Shown in pieces: positions 35,072 through 45,490 of a stretch of DNA of 64,000 bases. How positions within the stretch are numbered: the first letter of the stretch is position 1; each line of letters begins with the position of its first letter. The notes under the pieces are model-generated. The model was not told the DNA's origin. It searched no databases and saw nothing but the letters and a program-made list of their open reading frames with translations. The position numbers and the translations under genes are program-made. This stretch comes from Chloranthus sessilifolius (Eukaryota > Streptophyta > Magnoliopsida > Chloranthales > Chloranthaceae), in the NCBI GenBank assembly GCA_021018995.1, contig CM037587.1, positions 89,153,251-89,217,250 of the forward strand, written 5' to 3'.

Positions 35072-36613
35072 ATGCTAGGTAGGAGGTCTCATAGTCCTAC
35101 TTTAGAGCCTTTCAACCCTGAGATAGAAAGGGGTAGAAAACTTGGCAGGAACAGGCACACCACAGTAGAGCCCCCAACTGAATCTGAGACAGTAATCATG
35201 GGTGAAGAACAACCCAGAACTCTCAAGGAGTTGAATGCTCCGGATGACTATAACTCTCCATTCAGCATTCAATTCCCTGATGTTCAAGGGAATTATGAGA
35301 TCAAAACTTCAATCATCCAGATGCTGCCCTCTTTCCATGGGCTCAGCAAGGAGGACCCTTATAAGCATATTGACCAATTTTTGGCCTTGTGCACCACTTT
35401 CAATATTGCTGGTTTGAGACCTGAGGCTACAAGGCTCAGGCTCTTTCCCTTCTCTCTGAAGGATAGGGCTAGTACCTAGTTGGCTACTCTTCTCAACAAT
35501 GGAATCACTACATGGAAAGTCCTGCAGACCAAGTTCCTGACAAAGTTCTTCCCTGAGACCAAAACTAGCCAGTTGAGGAAGGAGATTCTTGCTTTTGCTC
35601 AATCCCCAACTGAAGATTTTAATCAAGCCTGGGATAGGTTTAAGGAAATACTCAAACAATGCTCCCACCACAAGATCCCAGACTGGCAGCTTGTACAAAG
35701 CTTCTACAATGGGATTGATGAGAAAAATATAGATATGGTAGATGCCTCTTGTGGTGGAACCTACATGCACAAGACTGCTGATGAGGCATGGAAATTGTTT
35801 GAGGTGATTAGTGAAAATGCTTTTCAAAAACCATCCCTGGCAAGAACTACTCAGGAGTCTGAGTCAAAAGTGGGGCCTGCTACTGGGTCAAGAGGAAAAG
35901 TTTATGAGGTGTCTGGGAATAATGACCTGCAGCTGCAGATGGCAAACCTCTCAGGGAAGTTTGAAAAATTACTGACTGTGATATAACCCAGAAGGGCTGC
36001 TCAAGTGGGGGAGGCATGTCTGATATGCCAGTCCCCACAGCACACAGTAGAGGAATGTCCATCTACAGGGCAATATCCTGAATTGGTTTTGGAATATGCT
36101 GTTGCTGCTCAATCTTATGGCCAGCAACAATCTGGGGACTACAATAGATAGCCATATGGATACCAGCACCAAAATATTGGTTACCAATGGAGAGACCACC
36201 CAAATCTGAGGTGGAGGCAAGACAATTACATGCAGCCCCAGCATATGTTGGCCTTACCCCAAAGGCCACAGCAGCAGTTCAACCAAGGATATGTCCCTAG
36301 GTCTAATTTCCAGCACCAACAGCGGCCCCATCAGCAACAAAATCAATTGGTCTTACCCTCATCTCAGCCCAGGAATACTTCTTTCGAGGACCAGGTCTTG
36401 ACCTCACTGTAAAACCTAGGGTCCTTGGCTCAGACTGTGAATTCTCATGGTCAGAGCATAAAGAAGTTGGAAGAGCAGCTAGGCCAAATATCGAATGTCT
36501 TAGCTAAAAGAGAAGAGGAAAGGTTGCCCAGCCAGCCAGTGGTAAATCCCAAGGGCCAATTTTTGATTGGTGAAGGATCCTCAAACCCTGAGGGGCAGGG
36601 GGATCTTTCATGA
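35072..36613 (+). pseudogene. Gag of element F, one frame with four stop codons
   Basis: A single frame of 513 codons from ATG 35072 to TGA 36611-36613, free of frameshifts but with in-frame stops at 35477 (TAG), 35984 (TAA), 36149 (TAG) and 36410 (TAA). Residues about 60-235 are a Retrotrans_gag domain (FHGLSKEDPYKHIDQFLALC; FFPETKTSQLRKEILAFAQ). Near residue 315 a CX2CX4HX4C zinc knuckle (CLICQSPQHTVEEC) is intact. The C-terminal part is glutamine-rich (QQQSGDYNR, QRPQQQFNQGY). All four stops can derive from CAG/CAA glutamine codons by C-to-T change. The gag ends where pol would be expected to start. Confidence 0.9.
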
Positions 36614-37510
36614 AATTGATTCACAAATCTGTGCATGGTGTATGTTATGTATTTTAGTATGGTTTGTTCTTTTTACTATTTTTAGGAAATTTTAGTGAAC
36701 TTGTCAGAGTTTGAATGTATATGATCTGAACAATTCATCTGCTTGCTTTGCTTCTGGTCTCCTTTGAATTAATGCTTGTGAATGAATGAATGATGATTAG
36801 ATTGTGTGATTATGAGAATGCTTTTTTTTTGCTTGTTGTTGGATATGAGGTTCTAATTAGATGCTTTTTGGAGCAATTGCATGATTCATTATTGGGAAAG
36901 CATAGAGAGTCCTGTTGTGAATGTATAAGGGTGCCCCGGACGAGAGCCTGTGAGAGAATCCACCCACAAAGCTAAGGTCAAAGGCTGACTGGTGGGTGTG
37001 TGCATTTTTAACTCTGTTTAAGCCGTCGCGCGGTTCTGAAGATGTGGCTTGGCTCCCTCTCGCGCAGATCATAAGGAACTGCTATGATGTCGCGCATTTC
37101 AAACGCTGTTGTGTGAATTCCTCAAGCAGTTTGGATGGCCATCCAACCTCGTGACCCACTCACTTCTATCCAGCGAGCAGATCATTTCAAAGCGCGCCAA
37201 GCCTCGCGATTTATATAAGCCAACCCCTCGTTGCTTGCCTTTTATATTTTCTCTTTCTTCTCCAGCCAGCGAAACCCTAGCTCTGACTCCCATTAATCTC
37301 TCTCCTCCAGCATCCAGCTTACAATCCATCATTCACCTTCTCATTCTGGGGATTTGTTCCTAAAGCCTCTTCCACCAGTTGCCCCCTACTCAGAACTCTC
37401 ACGGTCTCTTACACATCAGATTAAACAGAACCCTAATTTTTAGGGTAAGCCTCAGCTCTCAACCTTTATTTTTCAGTTTGCCAACTACCACTCACAGAGG
37501 AGAAGTTCCA
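36614..37510 (+). promoter_or_regulatory. Spacer with promoter-like block before ORF2
   Basis: The first 400 bases are AT-rich and non-coding, with no pol remnant. From about 37020 to 37200 words such as tcgcgcgg, ctcgcgcag and gtcgcgca recur, resembling the LTR. A TATA-like ttatataagc follows at 37211, then pyrimidine-rich sequence, telo-box-like aaaccctag (37272) and aaccctaat (37431), and the first ATG of ORF2 at 37511. The spacing is that of an internal promoter with a leader of roughly 250 bases. Confidence 0.5.
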
Positions 37511-40500
37511 TGGCCCCTAAGAGTGCACCTGTGAAAAGAGCAAGGGATAAGGCTCCCATTGAGCCCACTCCCAAGAAAGCCAAGTACTCTGAGGCGCCAC
37601 AAAAAGGGAAGGAGGTGATTTAGAATGTGGCTGCGCTACAACCTGATTATTCTACACCCTCTGAGCTCCTGACTCCCATTCCCTTGGAGCCTGAAGCCGT
37701 TTTTTACCTCTCTTTCTTTGAAACGAAGCCTCTGTTAGCCCCTACCATTGAGTTTATCCGTAAAGCTGGTTTGACCCCGCTGCTGCAAGCTACCCTGCAC
37801 TAGCCTACCCTAGACTAGTATAACTCTTTTACCAGCACATTAGGGCTAGACCAGACCATCGTGGACAGCCATGCCTCCTAGTGTTGGTTGACAATTTTGA
37901 CATATTACTCAACCCTGAGTTGATTGCTAAAGTAATGGGTATCCCTGCTATTTTTAACCCCAACTGTGGTTATGGCCCCCCTCTGTGTGCCCCTATTGAT
38001 ACCATTGCACAAGCCCTTACCAGAGGGTTGAAGGCCACAGGGGATTCCATCAGGAGAAGAGATCTAGACCCCAAACTCCTGTTCATTGATCAAGTTCTCC
38101 GAAAGAACATCTATTATGCCGGCCATCAGCAGGAGAGGAGGACCTCAATTGTTGATGCTCTCTATTCCTTCTCTCGGGGCCACGGATTCCATGCTGCCAG
38201 GTTGATATTTGAGGCCATGAAGGATATTATGGTGAAAATAGGGCACAAGAAGAAGCTCCACACTCTCCCCTATGCAAAGCTCATCACTAAATTGCTCTTG
38301 AGGGGAGGGTACAAGATATCAGTGGGGGAGTTAACTATTGACCTCCCCCCTACCACTTTCGCAAAGCGACAATGGGGAATCAGCAGGAGTCTGATGGATC
38401 CCAGCAAGAAGAAGAAAGCTCAGACTGCTTCTGAGAAAGGAGAGGGGACTGCTGCTGCGAAGACCACCCCTGCTCCCAAAAAGGTGGCTAAAGCTCCTGC
38501 TTCCAAGAGAGTGGTGCAAGCTCCGGTCACTTCTGCTTCTGCAGCAATACCCCCATCCACCACACCTACCCCTCCATCCGTTTCTTTTCCTCTTCCATCT
38601 CTCCCTTTCCCTCTTTTATCTGCCTTTTCCATACCCACTCCCGAATTCCCTGTGATTCGTTCCTGGGAGGAAAGTGTTGGCCCCCATGGCATCCCCCTAC
38701 CTTCTCCCACATTGCCTCAGTACACACCCCCAATTCCCCCACCATCTGAACTAAACCCTGACAGCCCTCCCTTGATAACCTATCTTAAAAAGAAACCCTC
38801 TCACACAACCCCTGCCATATCTTCACCTACCCCAACCACCCCTATCATTCCCACAGACACACCACATATTGACCAACCCTTCGTCCAACCCCTCCCAACT
38901 ACATCGCCACTCCCAAATCTTGACTTTAACCTCGCCACTACTTCAGGATATCAAGCCTTCATGACCACCTTGCTTGACACCCTACCAACACATGATATCC
39001 CTCTCCCAGATTCTCCACTTCCTTCCCCACATCACTCACCAGACCCTCCATCTTCTCCTACAACATTCCACCATGCCCCTACTTCCTCTTTCCAACCTGT
39101 TGCCTCTTCTTCTCACACTCTACCCCAACCAAACTCAGACACACTTACCCATATCCTTTCCCTCATACACGACATTCAGACCCAACTCTCCAACACAACA
39201 CATACCCAAGACCAAATGCAAACTGACATCACCAACATCAAATCCACCCTTCACACATTGACAAAACCACACATCTCTGCACAACCACCTTCTACCCCAC
39301 AACTCCAGTCCCCTTCCACTTCTGCCTCCACAGTCCAACCAGACCTCCACCCCCTTGACTTACCTCCAACCCTCCCCTTCCAAGACACCATACCCCACCA
39401 TTCCTTCCCCACTTTACCTATCCTTCCCCCATTCATATTACCTCCCCCCCACTTTTCCCCCCCCCCCCCCCAAACAGACCCCCTTCCCTTCCCATCCACC
39501 TTTCCCATTACCACCCCCACATTTTTCACCCCACCATTACCTTTCCGACCCTTCACCATTCCATCTTTCACTTACCCCACCATTACCTTTTCGACCCTTC
39601 ACCACCAACCTTGGTGACCCCCTTCATTTACTTTCCCACCCATGTCTTCCATCCCCTCTTATCCTACCCCTCCTCATTCCACTAACCACTCCACACAAAC
39701 CGAGATGTAACCTTCTCCCCCCTCCTCATCTAGACTTCACCTGCTGCATTACTTTACCCCCACAGGACCAATCACCTTCTACTTCTTCCACTCCCTTTCT
39801 CCCTATTTTACCAAGGCATTCATACTACACCCCTCCTTACTTCACCCTCCTCCATGCCATGCGGGACAATGCCTACATTAAGAGGGATGCTCTTCATGGC
39901 ATGGCCCAACTTCGACAAGCCATCGAATACCCCTTGCTGCAGAAAATGAGTGACTTGAAGCTTGCTCACAGAGAGCAGCTGCGAGATATTTTCAAGGGGT
40001 GGGAGAGTATTTTGGAGACCCTCACTGCGGCAAAGGCTGCTGCTACTTACTACAAACTAAATGCGGAGATGGAGAAGGGCAATGCCGAGCTGGCGCAGAA
40101 GAGAACCCGGATGTTGAAAAATAGACTGCACAATGCTGAGGAGATCCACAGGCTCACTAAGGGGCTTTCTGATGCCAACCTCCTTTATGCTGAAAAGCAG
40201 ATAGAAATTTTGCAAAAAAGGGTGGCATCGCTGTCAGGCCAACCATTTGAGGTCACCCCTCTGGCTACAGCACCCCCCGAGGCCCCACCTTCCACACCCC
40301 CCGGGCCATCATCTTCCATTCCCCCTGCTCCTCCATCTACATCCCCTGCTCCTGCCCCTCCTACACAAGTACCTCCACCACCTCCACCATTAGTGCCTCC
40401 CCCTGCTACATCTCCTACACCTAAGCGAAAAAGGGCTGCTCCCAAGAAACCTTCTCCCTCCAAACGAGCCACAGCTGCCCAAAAAGGTAAAAAGCCTGCA

Positions 40501-41133
40501 CCTCAATCCCCACCACCAAAGGCCACCAGAGCTTCTGCTCAGGATCACCCCCATGGTCAGTTGCTTTCCAAAGATGAACGCAGACAGGCTGATGCAACCC
40601 TTGGATTGTATCCCACTGCTCTTTTCCCCTCTGATTCAGATTCTAACTCTGCCCCGCCTGTGGCTCCAAGTGCTCCTCCTTCTTCCGCCACTACTGAGCA
40701 AACTTATCCTTAGCAAAGGAAAGTTACTGCCAAGAGGACTACTCGCCCAACTGCCTCACTGAAAATTGGAAAAGAACAATCTGCCCAGTCTGAGGAGGCA
40801 CCACCACTGACCCAGAAAGATAAAGGCAAGGGCCCAGTTGTCCCTCCAGAGCCAGTCAAGGCAAAAGCTACTCTTATTCCCCCTCCGACTCAGAAAGGGC
40901 AAGCCTCCAAAGGGAAGATCCCCAAAGGAAAGAGTCCCATCAAATCCCCTGAGCCCACCACTGACAAATCTTTCGCAATCCCTCCTGAAGCAAAGACCAG
41001 AAAAATGAGGGTCCGGGCACCAACCAAGCCCAAAACTGACGCCCAAAGAAAGGAAGAGCGAGAACGAAAGAAGAAAGAGGAAGAGGCTCTCCTTCAAGCG
41101 CATGCCAAGCAGATGGGTTGGGACCGATTTTGA
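37511..41133 (+). pseudogene. ORF2 of element F: plant transposon protein domain with proline-rich linker and basic tail
   Basis: Begins MAPKSAPVKRARDK at 37511 and ends KQMGWDRF at 41133, about 1,200 codons, broken by a few stops (37621, 37801, 37813, 40711) and two frameshifts (near 37875 and near the poly-C run at 39457-39472). The N-terminal third (to about 38400) contains FDILLNPELIAKVMGIP and RRTSIVDALYSFSRGHGFHA. This resembles the putative plant transposon protein domain (Pfam PF20167 type) found downstream of pol in Athila-like elements. About 38430-39850 is Pro/Ser/Thr-rich. 39850-40230 is a charged helical, probably coiled-coil, segment (MEKGNAELAQKRTRMLKN). The tail is Lys/Pro-rich with KRKRAAPKKPSPSKRA, a likely nuclear signal. 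Function unknown. Confidence 0.75.
39457..39472 (+). repeat. Poly-C tract at an ORF2 frameshift
   Basis: About 16 consecutive C. The frame used upstream (to 39617) and the frame used downstream (open from 39355) differ by one and overlap around this run, so a length change of the run is the simplest cause of the shift. Confidence 0.8.
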
Positions 41134-43030
41134 TTCACCCTCTGATTAGCTTGTACTTGGGATTTTTGCTTCTTCTGCATTTCTTTTTCACTTTTTTTCA
41201 TTCATTTTGTACATTTCTATCATATAATAGATTGTCTTCTTTTGTCTTTCTTATTTTTCGTTGTCTTTTGTCTGTGTGTTCAATGTTATGTCCTTTTAGT
41301 ATGCTTTAATAATTCTGCTACACATACACCTTTGAACCAGTGTGGACACTACTCCTCATAGGTTTGGGGGTGTGGCAGGCAGCCCCTGCCAATGGAATAG
41401 TTAACCTAAGTGCAGCAGAATCCTGTGAGTAATATGGAAATGGAACCATGTTCACTAGAGAATCTGAAAAATAATGAAATTTAAAATTTCTTTCCAGACT
41501 TTAGGCATTATAAGCTTGTAATATTCCACATTTCCATGATAATATCACCAAGGATACTCACTTGTACCAGCACTTAGTGAATCACTAGAGAGAGAAAAAG
41601 GTAAGGACATACTTAAGAATTCAAAGGAAGACCATAACCAGTGAGATTTGGGCCTATACAAAAAAATTTCCTTGAGGAGTGACTAAGGCAATTTCTTCTA
41701 GCCCTAAGAACTAGCGGAGTCACTATGCTCACTAGAAGTTAGGCAACTCCAAGTTGAAACAACTGACAGTACTCATGATACTTAAGAAAGGATCAAGGCC
41801 TTCTGTTGGACAGTTTGAGCCTAAATAGACCAACCTGAAGCAACTGCCCTTGTTCATACCCCCTTTGAGCTTTAAATCCTAAATTTCTTTAAAATGCACC
41901 TGAGTACTTATACCTGAACCTAATTATCTGATTTAACCCTACCCTCACTCTGAGAATTCATAAGGTAAAGGAGAAAGAGTTGAAGATAGACTAGCTATGG
42001 TCAACATTAGGTGAATAAAGAAAAAATACCTCAAAATTCTGGCAGTGTGGCAACTGAAAAAAAAATGGTGGTATTTCAGAAAAGCAAAAACAAAATTTTT
42101 AAAAAAAAAAAAAAAAAAAAAATGCATCAAAAAGAAGCAAAAATAATAATGAAGAGGAGTAAGAGAGGAGTCAAGAGGGAACTTTCATTGGAAAAATTAA
42201 AATCAAGAAGAGAAACTGATTACTTCAAATCTGAAAACCTCAAAGAAAATGAAAGGAGCTGAATTAAAGAAGGTGAAGTCATGAATCATCTCCATCACCT
42301 ACTAATTTCTCAAGTTTGCACCCCTTTTCAACCTTCCATTCTTTTTAACCCCACTCCATAAGCCACATTACAACCCAGCTAAAAGCCCTTGTGATCCAAA
42401 GTTGAGTGAGCTGCCATGTGGAGATGAAGAGTTACCCAATCTATGGTAAGGATCTGTCAATGATGCCAGAACTTCATAGCTATGCCTATGCTCATGCTTA
42501 CAGACCCATTTGGGGGATGTAACTGCTCTTGAGCTTGAGAAAAAATAAGACCCTCAACAGTTCTTTATGAGAGTATGCCCTGGAGAGTTTTTGGTCTGAT
42601 CTTGAATGCATTAGGTGTGACCTACAACCTAAATCTTGATCCAGTGATGACCTTAATGTTGACACTCCTGTGTAGTGTCTTTGGTGTAAACTGATTGGAA
42701 ATGTTGTGCTTTCATGAAAAGCTTATACTATTTAAATGTCTGTGCAGCCATTGTGTTTAAATTTCTTTTATTCCTACTGATTCAAAGGTGAACCAACTCT
42801 GTTTCTTGACTGTTCATCTGATAAATTGCACTTTTGTTAGCTGCTTCATTGTGAAGTTTGTGGGTGTCTTCATTGAAAACCCTCAGGAGACTTCACTCCT
42901 CCACTAGGGATCACCTAGGGGTTTAAAAGGCTTAGTACATATGCTAAATATATCCGTGCTCCCTACGAAAGTGGTATTTTAATTCTATAATTGATTTAGT
43001 GTAGCTTTGCTAAGGGACTAGCAAAGATTA
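41134..43030 (+). other. 3' untranslated region of element F
   Basis: No coding frame. Contains a polypurine-like ggtttgggggtgtgg at 41363, a poly-A run at about 42099-42121 with a lysine-rich artefact frame, and otherwise unique AT-rich sequence. Confidence 0.75.
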
Positions 43031-43042
43031 GGTTTGGGGGTG
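43031..43042 (+). other. Polypurine tract of element F
   Basis: aggtttgggggtg directly before the 3' LTR at 43043. The same purine block recurs at 41363, 1.7 kb upstream. Confidence 0.85.
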
Positions 43043-45490
43043 TGTTAAGACCTGAAAAGTACCACTTTTCACCCCTTAACTTAGCCTTTGATTAGACCCT
43101 TAGCCATCTAATAAATGCTTGTTAAGTGTTTTCTGTAGGTAATAAACAGCAGGGCAATAAGGCCATAAATCCTGCTAAGGAGCCTGTGTTGGCACCAGAA
43201 GTCCCTCAGAAGAATGAACCATGAATCCAGACCATAGAAGAGCCTCGCGCAGCTGACAAAGCTCCAAAGGATTCAGAAGAATACACTTCGCGCAGTCCTC
43301 ACGAAGTCCCAAGATTTCACAAGCAAGCTCTCGCGCAGTAGAGTGATGGAAGAGCTTCAGAAGCCATGAGTCACACAGCTCCCGTGCAGTTCAAGAAGAC
43401 CCTCTCACTCTCGGCTCGCATGCGCAATACCGAGAGAGAGAGCTTGATCTTGCCTCTCGCTGCACACTGGCCAGACACTATCAAGAGAACCTATCACGCA
43501 GTTCAGGAAAGCCTCAAAGCCTCGCGAGGATCCTCGCGAAGATCCATTAACAAATGAACTTCTCGCGCAGTTCTCACGCTATTCAGAAAGGAAGCAGTCT
43601 CGTGAAAGATAGAATTAGCCTCGCAAAGTGAAATGGAATGCTCGCGCAATTCTCGCGCTATTCACAATTATCAATCCAACTACGCAAAGCCCAACCTAGC
43701 GAGAGCTCAACTGTTTACCTCGCGACTGCTCAAAGCATCAAGAAGCTGCAACCCTGCGATGTCTGAAGCTTCAATGTTGAATTCAACCACACGAAGACCA
43801 GAGCTACCACGCGACAAGTCTGGGAATCGACTGCAACCTGGCGAAGCTCTGAACTCTAACTTCCATCATTCTGCAGAGGACTTTCTAGGGATTTCCAGCG
43901 ATTAGGGCATGCACTCCCACGCTCAAATCTTCGTGCACACACCCTGAGGCATCCAAGGATCACTATTCGGCCATGTGGCATCATTAAAATTAGGGTTTCC
44001 TAACCCTAATGCGCCGCCATCCCACTGCTATATAAACCCAAACTTAGTTTAGGTTTGATATCTTAGATTTTAACATAGACTTGATCTGAGATCGTTTTTT
44101 CTTTTCCTGTAACTGTAAGTAGTTTCTTTTTCTTCTTTTTCTTCTCTCCATGGCCTAGCATTTGCTGGCCATGTCTGTGTACGCTTATTGAAATTAGATT
44201 AATGGAGTTTTTGTGATAGGATTTTTACTCTTATGGGATTTGTGTATTTGTGAGTTGTTTTGTGCAAGGCTGCTGCCTTGAGATCCGCCATTGCTTTGGC
44301 TGTGTTTCAAAGTAATGGAGGACTGATTTTAAGGATCCACTCAGATTCAAGTGACCTGTGTGTCTGGGCTATCATGGTCCTTTACAGCCTTAGCCCCACC
44401 ACAGGATCTACTAGATCTGAAATTCTCATGGGAACCTGAGCTTGTAGCCTTGTGACCATGGTGGTGGCAGCAATTAACTTGTTTTGTCTTGGGCTCCGTG
44501 AGGAGGATAGCCTCTGGGATAGTCTGTGACCATTTAAGTGCACAGGTTATAGCCTTAGGGTGAATCCAATTCGCCGATCTAAGATGTATCCTTCTTCCCC
44601 GAGCCTGAGCTGTTAAGCCTGGTAGGAGATTGTGCAGAGGCAGACTCCCCATATAGTTGTATAGACCCTCCATCAAATGTTAGATCTGATCTGGTTATGG
44701 AGATTGTAGGCTTGTGACTGGACCATTGCAGCCCCACTCAAGCAATGGACAGCTAGATCTAAGGTGGTACTCAACCTCTTGCTGGTTCTATGTGTCTGGG
44801 CTATCATGGTCCTATACAGCCTTAGCCCCACACATAGAGCTTTAGAGGTTGAGGTTCCCTATGGATTCCTGAGCTTTTATAGCCTGGATGAAGTAGTGCC
44901 TACAATGATTAATTTGTTTTGACCCATCTCTGGGCTGTGGTTCCCCTATGGGATAGTCTGTGACCATTTAAGTGGACAGGTTATAACCTTAAGGGATCAG
45001 GTCATGGCATAGGGACGAGTTGGATTCTTTCTCCTCTTTGGTGATAATGTAGCCATTGGACAGGATTTCTATAACATCAGATCTGAATCTGAGTTACAAA
45101 ACTCCTCTGATCTAGACTCAATAACATATTTCTCACCCTTTTATATTTATTTTCCACACTTCATCCATCTTCTCAATCCTTTCTGTAGTTAATTCATTAG
45201 GCTAGCTTAGAATACTTAGAATAAGTGACCTTAAACTCCCCTCCTTTTAGGACTGCCAGATCTGTAGTCAGATCTGGAGGGACTACTAGATATGGCTCCC
45301 TTGGAGCTGTAGATCACCTTTCCCTGTGGGACAAACTCTTACTTATCAAAACTTGCTACAAATGGACCCTGTATCTTGCAGGTCTTGGATTTCTCAGTTG
45401 TGCTGATTCCATCCCCTGTTTTACTCTTTCTTTGATTTTAAATTGTTTTAACCACCAACAAATAAAGCAAGCACACTGAGATCTGCAACA
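43043..45490 (+). repeat. 3' LTR of element F
   Basis: 2448 bp, TGTTAAGACC to GCAACA, followed by target duplication atgac at 45491-45495. TATA-like sequence at 44028. It keeps the segments deleted or inverted in the 5' LTR (near 43325-43375 and 44236-44648), as does solo LTR E, and therefore represents the ancestral arrangement. Confidence 0.95.

Larger units (their letters stand above)
32673..45490 (+). mobile_element. Athila-like element F with gag and ORF2 but no pol
   Basis: Complete LTR retrotransposon of 12.8 kb nested in element C. LTRs are 32673-34716 and 43043-45490, both with TGTTAAGACC...GCAACA ends. The exact 5-bp duplication atgac flanks it (32668-32672, 45491-45495). The order is 5' LTR, tRNA-Asp-like primer site, gag, promoter-like block, ORF2, polypurine tract, 3' LTR. 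No protease, RT, RNase H or integrase motif is visible between gag and ORF2, so the element depends on a helper. The primer site, gag type and ORF2 (plant transposon protein domain in the position of the Athila env-like gene) point to the Athila lineage. Confidence 0.9.

Noticed and set aside
39135..39571. Glycine/valine-rich minus-strand open frames
   Set aside because: Antisense shadows of the C-rich ORF2 of element F.
42011..42262. Lysine-rich open frame in element F
   Set aside because: Caused by a poly-A run in the 3' untranslated region.
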